A DNA stretch of 64,000 nt from Antedon bifida (GCA_963402885.1 OY727102.1:18848001-18912000); one strand, 5' to 3'; shown: positions 1 to 11,376, numbered from the stretch's first letter. Numbers and translations are program-made. The notes: a model not told the origin generated them from the sequence alone.

Positions 1-399
1 AGTCACCAGGGAGATGTCCCAGATGTCTCCTGAACTCCATGCTATATGTGATAACCAAAATACTGTTGTTTTTTTACGATCATATACATTACAGCATGTC
101 AGTTTGAATCGATGATGTCTCAGGTTGTGTAGTAATGGATGTCAATATGTTAATGAGAATATGTCACTTTCTTGATGGTTTACCTGCAATATCCATACCA
201 TATTATCTTCAGTCAGTTAGCTTTATGTCATCAATTTTAATACCTGATCTATAATCCTTATAATTATCTGAAACTTGATATATCAGTGATGGATTGCACT
301 GTCAGAATAATTTATGAATCATAAAGTAAACACAGTGAGATAACATGAAGAACAAAAAGAGAGGGCTTAGCTGTAAATAATTCCACTTTCCTCACCATA

Positions 400-638
400 A
401 AAAGATGTATTGTTCCCCTAAGAAATACTTTAGATTAATTTTAATTTAGATATAAATATTAAAGGCAATAGGTTTTGTTACATTTATTTTGTCTTTTTTT
501 TTGGTTTAAAGTGAAATTATTTTATTTTTTGGGACAAAAGTGAATTACTTTATTAAAACAACAAAATAGTATATTGTTCAAAGTTTGATTTATTCATCTT
601 TATTTGTTTTTTTGTTTTGCTGAAAAATACATCTTTAA
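400..638. mobile_element. degenerate MITE, AAAGATGTATTGTCCC family (family E)
   Basis: AAAGATGTATTGTTCCC at the left and AATACATCTTTAAA at the right form inverted ends of the same family as 28471-28976 and 60114-60468. The interior is AT-rich and non-coding. It lies in the PDE10A intron upstream of the first visible exon. Confidence 0.5.
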
Positions 639-689
639 AGTTCTTTTTAATTCTGAAATAAACCTTTAATTTATCATTTTGCCATTTAA

Positions 690-827
690 AGCTCTGCCTA
701 CACTATCAAGCTTTATGTGACAACAAAATGTGATGTGGCCATATATGGACACGATGTCATATCACTACCATATTTGGACACATCACACTGTTTTTGTTAA
801 ACTAGTTTGATAGTGTAGACACAGCTT
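690..827. mobile_element. palindromic MITE, family A (copy 1)
   Basis: Starts GCTCTGCCTACACTATCAAG and ends with the inverse GATAGTGTAGACACAGC. The centre has the shared ATGTGATG...CATATATGGACA...CATCACA words. No open frame. It lies 27 bp upstream of a PDE10A exon. Confidence 0.85.
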
Positions 828-853
828 AAGATATAATTGCTTGTATTCTGTAG

Positions 854-3800
854 GTTTCCGATTGGTAAAGGAGTAGCTGGACACGTAGCCACATCTGGAG
901 AGATCCTCAACATCCCTGATGCCTATCTTGACGATAGGTTTAATAGACAAGTTGATATACAGACAGGTTACGTTACAAAGTCTCTACTCTGTATGCCAAT
1001 TAAGATAAGAGGACAGTAAGTACAACATGGCTTAAAGCTATGTCTACACTATCAAACTAGTGTGATGTGCCCAAATATGGTAGTGATATTCCTAAATGGT
1101 AGTGATATGACATTATCATGTCTATATATGGGTACATCACATTTTTTTGTCACATAAAGTTTGATTGTGTAGACAATGCTTATACCATAAGATCTTTGTT
1201 TAAGTTTGGATGGATTATTCGAACTGTCGCTTGTCATTGGTCAATTCAAAGTCGTTTCTGTGACGTCTGACGTTTGTTCTATGTTTCCTTCTGGATTTTG
1301 AATCCCTTCCTGATCGGTATACAAACATTTTGAATACAAATAAGGATTCGACCTTAAAATTAATTATCATCTATATATAAATTTACGTAAGGGAAAAATG
1401 GGGATATGGCGATAGCAAATAGAAAAATTTCTACTTTATAGATCTAATTTTTCATAGAGCTTAATTGTTCAACTCAATGCACACGCACTGAATGTGTCAA
1501 TATCATATTATGAAATATAAATATCATTTTGTTTCTAAAGCATTATCGGTGTAGTGCAGATGGTGAATAAAAAGAGTGGCGCATTTACTCGAGCAGACGA
1601 ACAAGCTTTTGAAACGTTTGCGGTTTACTGTGGCCTGGCCTTGCATCACGCCAAACTGTATGATAAGATACGCAGATCAGAGCAAAAACACCGCGTAGCC
1701 TTAGAGATCTTAAGCTACCATCGCCAGTGTTCAGAAGAGGAGTTCACCAAGCTAATAAATATGCAAGTACCTGATCCTGTGCCAGACCTTGCAAGGTATA
1801 ACCTGACTTAAGCTCTGTCTACATTATCAAACTAGTGTTATGTGCCCAAATATGATAGTGATATGCCCAAATATGGTAGTGATATGTTATCATCATGTCC
1901 ATATTATATTGTCACATTTATTTATTTCTTTATTCTGACATAAAATCATAGGATAAAAACACAATAAAGTACCAAGATGGCAAACTTATTTCCATTGTGG
2001 TCCTAAGGACCACATAAAGTTTGATAGTGTAGACAAGGCTTAATAAATAGTGTTGTTACAAATTATGGTTCTACTGTATGCAATCCTTGTTATATGCCTC
2101 ATAATTCATTTCTTTTATATTGGATGTCATGTTTTCTTTTATCCCAGAGACGGCTTTATTTTTAGCTCAATATTCTTATTTTTCCACTATTACACACAAT
2201 GATATTTAATGTTGTTATAGTTATGTAATAATCTATTTACAGATATGATTTTTCGCCCTGGAGTTTGGATGAGGATACAAAACCTTTGTATGTAATCTGT
2301 ATGTTTAAGGAGCTGTTTGACTTGCAAAGGTAACAAAGTATATTATATTTGTTTGCAGATATTTATTGTAATGTATTTGTTAATGGGTTTTACCATAGCA
2401 TCATTAATACTGTTCTTATTAACCCCTGTCATTGTCATCATTATCAATCATCATAATCAACAGTTGTTCATCAGCTATATTGTTATACTATATCTCTCTT
2501 TTTGGAATTTTTTTTAAAGAGGTCTGGGGATGAGGTTGTGGGGTTGGAGGGAGTGTGTGGGACAAGGCAGGTTGTGAATGTGATATGTATATGTGCTGTT
2601 CTTGATATGATAACAAATTTTATTTAGCATAATTTGTATACAAGTTTGTATGTTTTGACTAGTAGTATATTGGATAATTATTTCAGGCCAGGAAAAGGTC
2701 CTTTGTCGTTTGAAGAAAGGTAGAAGAATCTTCTTCAAGTTGCTTTTGACTTTAACAACTTGTCCGCATGCTTCTTCCCTTTTGTGGTTAATAATTTTAA
2801 TATGATTCTTTTTATGAATTGTTTGTAAAACCAAATGCTATATTGCTAATAACTTTTTTGGTTATCCTTTTTTCTAAATAATAAATTCTTCACTGGTTCT
2901 TCTTTAATAATTTTCCATTTATTATTTTTGTTTATGTATTAAATTGTTTTTGAAATTTTATCTTCCCTTTGATTTACATTTTTGTTTACATAATATGGCT
3001 TATGAAAGAAAAATCTAATACAATTCAAAATATATTTCTTTGCTATTATTCTGTTAATTCAATTTAAATATGTCTTATAACTTTAGTTTTATTTTTCTTA
3101 CTGTTTTAACTAACTAAAATTAATAATTATATATATAATTTTTTATAAAACCCTTTGCTCTCCACTTTTAAAGCCAACGCCTTAACGAATGCAAATGATG
3201 TGATGGTAATATTGCAACCCTTAATTTCTGTTTTACCAATTTGGTCCCTACTCTCCAAAATCCAAACCTTTTAATAAAAATGTTTTCTAAATTTCCTTTT
3301 TCTATCCCTCCTATTACAATTTATATTTTTTTGTTGATTGAATATGAAATATAACTCAAATCGTTATAGTTCAATTATGATAATAACATTTTATGTATTT
3401 CTATGCAAAAATATTTATATAATAATTAATATTTCAAGTTATCCGATTCACAATTTCTAGTAAATTTCTTGGCCATAAATAAAATAACTATATTATGTGA
3501 ATAAAATGCAAAATAAAAATGTACACTGTACATGACTATCATTAACATAAATATCTGAAAAAAACCTTGCATATATCTTTGTGAGAAAACATTGAAAGTG
3601 CTCACAGTTAGATTTCATACATTTTAATGTTTGCATAATGTTAACCTTGTTGATGAATAATTTGATCAATAAATAGGTTTTTACACTAATAGTAATACCG
3701 TACCCAATTATCGAAAGCATAATTGATCATTTACATCAAATAAAATGTTTATCAGACACTAATGGTCACAATTTATGAAAAAATGTGCATTGGCGACCAT

Positions 3801-6800
3801 CTACTGGCCTAAGGCATAGCCATAGGCCAGTATCTGCCATGATTAACATATAGACCATTATGGTTGAACTGTCTAGCTCTGTCTACACTATCAAACTTTA
3901 TGTTTTGTATGTGATGTGCTGCCCATGTATGGACATGATGATGTCATATCACTATCATTTGGGCACTAATTTTATAGTGTAGACAGAGCTTTAGACTGAA
4001 GAGGTCACCCAGTAAAAAGAAGAAATAAATCAAATATCACCTTTCTGCCAAATTCTTCAGATGGTATATACTCGGCAATAATATAGATTTAAATAAAGGT
4101 GATACAGTGCTTAGTTTGTACACCATTTAACCATTGTTCTGCCTAGCATTAGCTCTCAACAGATTCAAACTTCCATAAATTGATCAGGTGATAAAATGCT
4201 ACCTGCAGGATTTGAACCTGCACCGATGCTAATGCAAGCATCATACCATTAGACCACAATGGTTGAACCATTTCATAAAATTCAGGCAATACATTTATTA
4301 ATTTTTTTTACATTTTGTTCATATAACAATGATTGTTTTGTTATTGTTTAATAATGAAAAATAAACAAATTATGTTCTCATTTTAGGTTTGATTACCATG
4401 ATCTCTGTCGGTTTGTATTAACTGTACGCAAGAACTATCGCCACGTACCTTACCACAACTGGACTCATGCGTTTTCGGTCGCTCACACAGTCTACACTAT
4501 CATAAAGAAGTCGGACATTAACAATTTTACATTTCTTGAAGTATGTTTTTTATCTTATAACCTTTTATCTTTGTGTGTCAATATTTTGTTAATAACTAGC
4601 TATTTTTAAGAATCTATTGCGTCACAAAAACTAGACTTATTGAAAAACAAAATTGGTTTACCATTGTGTCACTATGTTTTATATTTATTTTGATAACTGA
4701 GCTGCAAGGACGATATCTAATAAAAATCAAAACAGTCTGCATTTGGATACAATTATTATTATAATACTATTATTGATCAGTTTAAATCAAAATCGTAAGG
4801 CATTTAATGAACAGGCAAACTACCTTAAAATTACTTGACATGTTTCGAGAATACTATTCTCGTCATCAGAACAGAAATCAGCGCCTAGAGTATCTATATA
4901 CCAACTACACAATTGTATTTAAATGAGGCAATAATTAGCATAATAAAATAACTATTATTGATCAGTATTGAAAATAATATTCAAAATGCATTATAATTCC
5001 TCGTTCTTTTTTTACAAAAATGAATTAAATTTGAAATAATTGTTACAATTGAATTAGCCAGTGCCACTTGAGATATTGAATAGAAGGTGCAATTCTAAGG
5101 AGAGGGAAATATTTTTTGCATATAGACCCATTGACATAACAAGCACAAAAAACAATACAGTTTTTATAATAATAATAATAATACTAACGTGCACACTGGG
5201 AAGTCCCATCAAAAGCTGTAGGAGTCCCCCGGATCTAGCATATGTGATGTATGTGTTTGTATTAAATCCAGAATAAATTGAATTGAATTGAATAACTGAA
5301 CATCCAGCTTCATACATGGGCTCCAAAAACGGAAAAATTAAGATGTTTCTTTTTTGCTGCAGTCACTGGCTTTGTTTATAGCCTGTCTTTGCCATGACCT
5401 TGATCACAGAGGAAAGAACAACTCGTACATGGTAAACAACGCAACACCTCTAGCGGCAATCTATTCAACGTCAACAATGGAACATCATCACTTCAACCAG
5501 ACTGTTACCATACTACAGGTGAGTTAATGGAATGGGCAGTGTACAGGTATCGCAACTTCATGCTAATGGTGTTAGGCTATGGTTCGAACCCATTTGTACC
5601 ATTTAAAAAAATGTTACATCATCTTTTCTCACCCATTGTCTAGTGGGATAGTTGTTTTTAAAGGTTCGAGGCCCGGAGGCCCGATCTTCTCAATAGGTGT
5701 AGATATAGGCATAGAGTAGATTTAGCCACTTGATATTTAATAAATCTTGAATATTAAAGCTCTGTCTACACTATTAAACTTTATGTGACAAAAAAATGTG
5801 ATGTGCCCATATATGGACATGATGATGTCATACCACTACCGTATTTGGGCATATCACTACCATATTTGGGCACATCACACTTTTTGTTGTCAAACTAGTT
5901 TAATAGTGTAGACAGAGCTTTAAGAAAAAAGAAATCGGTGGTTGTTTACAACTCAAACTAGTTCACATCTCAATTGATAGGGCTAATTATGTTCACTTCA
6001 TATTCACAAAATTGTCACAGTGAATCTGCCGTCAATACTAAATTCAGATTTGAATAAAACATTTTCTACATACTACTAGAATGACGGCCATAACATTTTC
6101 CGACACCTGACATCAGAAGAGTACAAGATTGTGCTGAATGAGATACGACATTCGATATTAGCAACAGATCTGGCGTTGTTCTTTGGAAACAAGGGCAAGT
6201 TGAAGGGTCTCATTGAAAAGAAGCAGTTTAGCTGGGAGGATCAATCACATAGGTACTTATTATCTGTTTAATTATTATTATTACTTATTCATGAAGTTAA
6301 ATCATATTTAGATTTTTGTTATATATTGTATATATTTGTTATATTACATTCCTTTGAATAAAATTGACTTTATCAGAGATATAAGTTGGATAATAATTAT
6401 TACTTTTTGACGACAACCAACACCAAAATTAGAAGTGATGAGATTCTTTTTCTAAAAACCCTAAATGTCTATTGTCTGACATAGGCGTGATATTTAGTAC
6501 AGTATTTATCAAACTTTATGTGACAAAAAAAATGTGATGTGCCCATATATGGACATGTCATACCACTACCATATTTGGGTATATCACTACGATATTCAGG
6601 CACATTACACTTTTTTTGTCAAACTAGTTTGATAGTGGAGACAGAGCTTTAGCCTAAAAGAGGGCAGTATTGAACACAATTTAAACATAGTATTTTCTTA
6701 TAAAATAACTTTCCTATTCCAACATTCGGGCACATTACACTTTTTTTTGTCAAACTAGTTTGATAGTGTAAACAGAGCTTTAGCCTAAAAGAGGGCAGTA

Positions 6801-9484
6801 TTGAACACAATTTAAACATAGTATTTTCTTCTAAAAGAACTTTCCTATTCCAACACATAGTTATCTATCCATAATGCTATTGAACCTCCTCAATCTAGAA
6901 ACTTCATAAAGTCGATCACGATGACCGCCTGTGACCTTTCGGCTAGCAGTAAACCTTGGTCTATCCAACAACAGACAGTTAAAGTTATATTTGATGAATT
7001 TTATCAGCAGGTGGGTGATGAGCACTGCTTGGAATGGCTCAGTTCAGTGGTTTTGTGTAACGTCATTTCACTCATTTCAGCGTCTTGTTTTCACTAATTG
7101 CATTGTATTGATGTCATATTGTATATTGCATGCTTTTTTGTATCGTTTATTGTCATTTTTTTATACAAATCTTGTATTACTGAATTTTATACTGTAAATG
7201 AAGAGCTTTTGATTTGTGACAACTGACAATCAACCATAGGTCATGTCAATCAACCATAGGTCATGTCAATCAACCATAGGTCATGTCAATCAACCATAGG
7301 TCATGTCAATCAATTCGTCATCGGTAGTCGTTTCATCCGATTCTCAGTACTGTATCTAGCTTTCTCCAGTATCATAGGAGAATGCCATAATACAGCATCA
7401 CAAGAGATTTCCATAATACAGCATCACAGGAGAATTCCATAATACACCATCACATGTGTTTCACTTATTATCATAGACCATAACTTAACATGATTCATTC
7501 ACCACATGTGATGCACACGATATGCTGTATTACCAAATATTCCTATGATACTGGCAAATATTGTCGTATGTGGAGATACAGCACTGAGAATCAAATATAT
7601 ATTTGCATGGTTTATTTATGTTTTTGTATAGCATACACTATATAATCAATTAGCATATTTTTAAATATTCATAAAGCTATATTTGCATATGCATTATTAT
7701 GTTAATTTCTGTTTTAATGTAGATCCATATGTGGAGATACAGCACTGAGATTCAAATATTTATTTGCATGATTTATTTATGTTTTTGTAAAGCATGTATA
7801 ATCAATTAGCATATTTTAAAATATTCATCAAGCTTTATTTGAATATGCATTATTATGTTAATTTCTGTTTTAATGTAGATCCATATGTGAAGATACAGCA
7901 CTGAGATTCGAATATTTATTTGCATGATTAATTTATGTTTTTGTATAGCATGTATAATAAATTAGCATATGTTTAAATATTCATCAAGCTTTATTTGCAT
8001 ATGCATTATTATGTTAATTTCTGTTTTAATGTAGATCTTTAGCACATGATGTTATTATGTCTGCATGTGATCTAACAGCTATTAGCAAACCCTTTGATGT
8101 TCACAGTAAAGTTGTTTATGACATATTCGAGGAATTCTACCAACAGGTTTTTACCTTTGATTTTGTTGAATTTTAATCTTTCCAATGGCATCCTTATTAC
8201 AAAATTCTTGTATAAAATTTGTGGAAAACTGTGTCCTGTTTACTAGCTATACAAGAGTACGTAATTATTGTAATTTGCCACCAGTGTTTAGATGATAATT
8301 GTCACATTCAGTTGTGTTCCTCATCATTAGTGCATGTATGTGCTTTTGAACGTTATAAACAAAAAACAATTATTGTTGATAGTGAATAGATTCTGTATAT
8401 TTATTTTTATTATTATTGTTTATTTCATTTGTGCCAAGTATTATATTAGGCCGAGATTTATTTATTTTATTTATTAATTATTTATTTATATTATTTTATT
8501 TATTATTTATTCTGTATACTGGATGAGCTCTTCATTTAAAGGCTGTTCTCCCAAACGTGCCTATGTAGATAATATGTTTAGTTTGTATCATATAGAAACA
8601 AGGTCTAAGTATTGACTTCCAACTTTAAAACATAATTTGCCTGCACTTTTTCTACGATTTTGTTTAATTTTTATGTCTAGGGAGATGAAGAGAAAGCACA
8701 GGGCCAAAAACCAATCCCAATGATGGATAGGGACAAAGCACATGAACTACCTGCCAACCAAGTAAGAATTTGAATTATATGCTAATATTTAATAAGATAT
8801 CCATAAATATAATTTTTGGGAATGTTTATTTATTTGTATATGGTAATGGAATAACCAGTTCAGATTATGAAACCACATAAGAATGTTGTTTTTTAATATT
8901 AAATGATATAAATACAGAAGATCATATTCTTTTAATCTGTGGCTTACAATTATAACATCATTTTATTTATGTTTTTTACTTTTCAGGTTTCATTTATTGT
9001 TGGTATATGTTTGCCATGCTATGAGTTACTATACAAATTAGTGCCAGGGAGTAAGCCACTATATGATGGTGCATCGTAAGTACTTTTAAAACTCAAAATT
9101 TCCCAGCAATTTTGGCAACATTATTCATGACATTGCCTAAACACTTTGGTGTCAATCAAGGGTTTAGGAAAGTTGGAAAAGCTCTTGTAAAAGCAGCAAC
9201 TGATATAAAAATTGCAATTACTTATTCTTTAATATTAAAATGTGTTATTTTATTTGTTGCCACTTAATAGGAAAAATTTGCAGAACTGGTCAGCACTGGT
9301 TGCCAAGCAGCGGACAGATCAAGAGGACAAGGAGAAGAAAGTAGAACGAAAACAGAGCATTGCTGACATTTCAAAAGCCTTGAAAGAAAGTGAAGACAAA
9401 AAGTCAGAAAGTGAAAATGGAAAGAAAATACCATTGCTTAAAAAATCTACATTAGAGGTTTCAAAGGAAAGTGTAGATGAATAA
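854..9484 (+). CDS. PDE10A: PDE10A-like 3',5'-cyclic nucleotide phosphodiesterase, 5' end outside window
   Basis: Hydrolyses cAMP/cGMP in the PDE10A family (family knowledge). Exons read from splice sites and phase: 854-1015, 1541-1795, 2243-2329, 4387-4540, 5363-5518, 6080-6252, then either 6899-7010 or 8035-8146, then 8681-8761, 8987-9075 and 9271-9484 (TAA 9482-9484). All junction phases agree. The first two exons encode the second GAF domain ([27 protein letters not shown]). The catalytic domain shows [30 protein letters not shown] and TACDL, which carry the metal ligands. It continues with PIPMMDRDK and a Q-x-x-F pair (NQVSF) fitting the invariant glutamine and phenylalanine clamp. PIPMMDRDK and the GAF-B sequence point to PDE10A rather than PDE5 or PDE11. 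The C-terminal tail after NLQNW is long, Lys/Glu-rich and low complexity. The N-terminus and GAF-A lie upstream of the window. At least six copies of one palindromic MITE sit in the introns. Confidence 0.93.
1036..1180. mobile_element. palindromic MITE, family A (copy 2)
   Basis: Terminal inverted repeats of family A (TGTCTACACTATCAAACTAG ... GATTGTGTAGACA), beginning 20 bp after a PDE10A donor site. Confidence 0.85.
1811..2040. mobile_element. family A MITE with an internal insertion (copy 3)
   Basis: Both family A ends are present (AGCTCTGTCTACATTATCAA at 1811 and the inverse at about 2010-2040), but the copy is about 80 bp longer than its relatives. Unrelated AT-rich DNA at about 1920-2010 interrupts the right arm. 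It starts 15 bp after the donor at 1796. Confidence 0.8.
3875..3990. mobile_element. palindromic MITE, family A (copy 4)
   Basis: AGCTCTGTCTACACTATCAA at the left and the inverse TATAGTGTAGACAGAGCT at the right. Shorter centre than copies 1 and 5. Confidence 0.85.
4199..4260 (-). other. tRNA-like sequence, degenerate (SINE head or tRNA relic)
   Basis: On the minus strand an A-box (TGGTCTAATGGTATGATG) and a B-box (GGTTCAAATCC) sit in tRNA order. The T arm is a perfect 5-bp stem (GCAGG/CCTGC) with a TTCAAAT loop. The acceptor ends do not pair and the anticodon loop is not 7 nt, so this is a relic or SINE head, not a working tRNA. Confidence 0.45.
4835..4872 (-). ncRNA. hammerhead-ribozyme-like core in a repeat end
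   Basis: The minus strand reads CTGATGA (4869-4863), then a perfect hairpin (GAGAAT / ATTCTC), then GAAA (4846-4843), then ACATGTC ending in a GUC triplet at 4837. These are the conserved pieces of a hammerhead ribozyme in order, with a minimal stem III. Stem I pairing is weak. Hammerheads of this minimal form are known from Penelope-like elements. Whether this copy self-cleaves is unknown. Confidence 0.45.
5040..5298 (+). mobile_element. probable 3' fragment of a non-LTR retroposon
   Basis: Ends in a short simple tail of tandem TTGAA units (AATTGAATTGAATTGAAT, about 5276-5294), typical of non-LTR element 3' ends. An (ATA)n stretch lies inside at about 5167-5183. No long ORF, so it is a 5'-truncated or non-autonomous copy within a PDE10A intron. 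Confidence 0.45.
5758..5919. mobile_element. palindromic MITE, family A (copy 5, near consensus)
   Basis: The cleanest copy: AGCTCTGTCTACACTATTAA and its inverse, flanked on both sides by TTAA-like sequence (ATTAAAGC ... GCTTTAAG), which suggests a TTAA or TA target-site duplication. Confidence 0.88.
6505..6855. repeat. family A MITE plus a 128-bp tandem duplication of its right end and flank
   Basis: A family A copy truncated at its left ends near 6648. Its right end and adjoining unique flank (about 6594-6721) are repeated head-to-tail at about 6722-6850, including the words GCCTAAAAGAGGGCAGTATT and CTTTCCTATTCCAACA. It ends about 45 bp before PDE10A exon a. Confidence 0.85.
6899..7010 (+). 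CDS. PDE10A: PDE10A alternative catalytic exon, version a
   Basis: A 112-nt exon (acceptor AG at 6897-6898, donor GT at 7011) encoding [13 protein letters not shown] and ending DEFYQQ. It supplies the conserved metal-ligand aspartate of the catalytic domain. It enters in phase 2 and leaves in phase 0, exactly like version b at 8035-8146. Because 112 is not a multiple of three, including both exons, or neither, would shift the frame. One of the two must be chosen. A 128-bp duplicated MITE segment lies just upstream. Confidence 0.85.
7227..7313 (+). repeat. 20-bp minisatellite, four full copies
   Basis: Perfect 20-bp direct repeats (CAATCAACCATAGGTCATGT) with no spacers, between the two alternative PDE10A exons. 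The lack of spacers excludes a CRISPR-like array. Confidence 0.95.
7566..8034 (+). repeat. 156-bp tandem repeat x3 carrying splice-acceptor copies
   Basis: Three near-identical units end at 7722, 7878 and 8034, an exact 156-bp spacing. Each ends in the same pyrimidine-containing CTGTTTTAATGTAG acceptor. Only the last one abuts exon b of PDE10A. The first two are followed by non-coding sequence (ATCCATATGTG), so they are decoy acceptors. Confidence 0.9.
8035..8146 (+). CDS. PDE10A: PDE10A alternative catalytic exon, version b
   Basis: A 112-nt exon (acceptor AG at 8033-8034, donor GT at 8147) encoding [13 protein letters not shown] and ending EEFYQQ. Length and phases match version a. The metal-ligand aspartate is kept but many flanking residues differ (PWSIQQ versus PFDVHS). 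Open frame, good splice sites and conservative substitutions indicate a functional duplicate rather than a pseudoexon. Its acceptor is the last of three tandem 156-bp copies. Confidence 0.85.
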
Positions 9485-9507
9485 GCTAGTTCATCAACAG
9501 AGAGAGA

Positions 9508-9513
9508 AATAAA
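9508..9513 (+). terminator. PDE10A: possible poly(A) signal of PDE10A
   Basis: AATAAA 24 bp after the PDE10A stop. It is very close to the stop, so a more distal signal may be used instead. Confidence 0.4.
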
Positions 9514-9920
9514 ATTGAAACAAATTTTAAAAACAATGCATCACTATTCTCTCATAATTTATGTAAAACTTTTGACTTTTTTAAAAGTTTTAAAACTAAA
9601 ATTAAAAATAGTTTTAATTTTGATATTTATACTCATGGATTTAGATGTGCCCGATGTCTCTGGTTCTGCTTCTTTTAAGGTCATCGATATTTCTTTACGA
9701 GCGACACCAGAAGCCGCTTTGATTTTTACGAATATTGAGCCGAATAACCATGCTAGAACCTAGCCTATCATGATTAAATTGATTAGGGCAGGGAAGAGTG
9801 AATTTACTCTTAATTTCACTCTTCCTAGATTAGAGTCAATGTTTATTAGATTGATATAACTACTGATTAATTATTTTTTACCAATACTACTACAGGTTAC
9901 AAATACTACTACACATCTAA

Positions 9921-10186
9921 CGTAAATCTTCTAATTGTAACCCTGGGTTGTTATTCTTTGATTGTTTTTTAGTGTGGGTTACTATTAGAACTGCCGAGAT
10001 CAACATGCATTATCTCCTTATTTTAAAAATACGGCTGCATCATAAGTTTTTGTGACTCTAATAGTGACTCCCATGGGTTACTATTGTAATAGTAGTGGGT
10101 TATTATTATAGATTGACTTATAAGGTGGGTTACTATTAGAAGGGGAGTTACTATTAGAGTATGGTTTACTATTAGAAGATTTACGG
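9921..10186. mobile_element. MITE-like inverted repeat with GGGTTACTATTAGA words
   Basis: CGTAAATCTTCTAATTGTAA at the left matches the inverse of TTACTATTAGAAGATTTACG at the right. GGGTTACTATTAGA or close variants recur several times inside. No coding potential. Confidence 0.65.
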
Positions 10187-10678
10187 TACTCATATTATTT
10201 CTGAATTCAATTAGTATAATTATGTTTTCTATAGCAGGGTATATTGTTTATAATGTTTAATACAAAGCTTTATTTTCCTAAATGTTTTCTTTAACTTATG
10301 TAAATAGCAGTAGTGTATATACTATGTAGATAGATCAATTTAATCTGGCTGCATAGACTAAATTATTATGAACAACTTTTAAAATGTGTACAAATGTATC
10401 TACTGGTGTATGTATAGTAGCCATATAATATTTTTCGCCAAACAAAAATGGTAATATGCTGTAGTTGTTGTATAGTAGTTTAAAAAAATTATTACTATTA
10501 TAATTATTTAATAATTATAATGTTGTGTATAATGTTTTATACATGTTTAACCACATTTTGTGGTTATTCAAGATACAATTATAGGCCTACAAGATAAAAT
10601 TATTGTTGAAATATAATTACACAATTTTAAATTTAAGTTTCCATAAGGCCACAGTGGAGGACACATGACCTTGCCTCC

Positions 10679-10752
10679 GCATCCCCGTTTCCCCCGCATC
10701 CCCGTTTCCCCCGCATCCCCGTTTCCCCCGCATCCCCGTTTCCCCCGCATGC
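10679..10752. repeat. 17-bp GC-rich minisatellite
   Basis: Just over four head-to-tail copies of GCATCCCCGTTTCCCCC with 17-bp period, beginning 10679, 10696, 10713 and 10730. A pyrimidine-rich strand in otherwise AT-rich DNA. Confidence 0.92.
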
Positions 10753-11020
10753 CCCTGCCTCCACATCAACACCCCCATCTCCTTCCCCGCCCTTAATTTT
10801 TGGAGGAAACTAAAAGGTAATGTATATGATTAATTTAATTTCATTGCTTTACTCATTTTGAGAAAGTCCAATTTATTTAACTGCAATTTATAGAGTATTT
10901 TTTAATATATCAGAGATAAGTCACTGTTATGAATTTGACAACACAAGTTGTAAATGTTATCTACCTCCAAAAATATTGCACAAACCTTTGTTATATTTGT
11001 GTTTTATATTTCTGATTCAG

Positions 11021-11111
11021 ATTCCAGATCGTAACACAAATTGTAAACTATATCCTGGAAAGAATGAGCAGACAAGGTGTTATGTCCAATATGCATGTAT
11101 TGGATGAAACG
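11021..11111 (+). CDS. orphan exon candidate of unknown gene
   Basis: A 91-nt segment bounded by a good acceptor (TTCTGATTCAG) and donor (GTATGA at 11112). It is open in one frame for 30 codons (FQIVTQIVNYILERMSRQGV, then MSNMHVLDET). Composition and splice sites look coding, but I find no neighbouring exon on this strand and do not recognise the family. It could be an alternative or lost exon, or chance. Confidence 0.3.
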
Positions 11112-11376
11112 GTATGAATTTAAGAATAATTATAAGGTATTGTTCTTAGGATTTTTATGCTTTTTTGTTTATTTCGAAGTTTTATATATGTAGGAATATT
11201 ATCATTTGTGATGAAACAAAGTGAATGATTTTAAAGTTAATTATTATTTGTATCGTGGAGTTTGTTGTACTCCATGTTTGTATGGAATACCACAATCTCT
11301 CGATCAGCGATATTCGTTTGGCGATTGGGACCGAGGTGGTAACGTGAACGCAATACACATTCCAGTCCTTACGGCC

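Noticed and set aside
5640-5690. Possible tRNA-like A and B boxes on the + strand
   Set aside because: Box-like words GTCTAGTGGGATAG and GGTTCGAGGCCC are present, but no cloverleaf can be drawn.
6931-7197. 88-codon ORF over PDE10A exon a
   Set aside because: Out of frame with the catalytic exon and running into intron.
7227-7313. Possible CRISPR-like repeat array
   Set aside because: Repeats are contiguous without spacers, in an animal intron; a minisatellite.
9515-9763. 82-codon ORF after the PDE10A stop
   Set aside because: Low-complexity start, no splice sites or recognised family; most likely 3' UTR or intergenic chance ORF.
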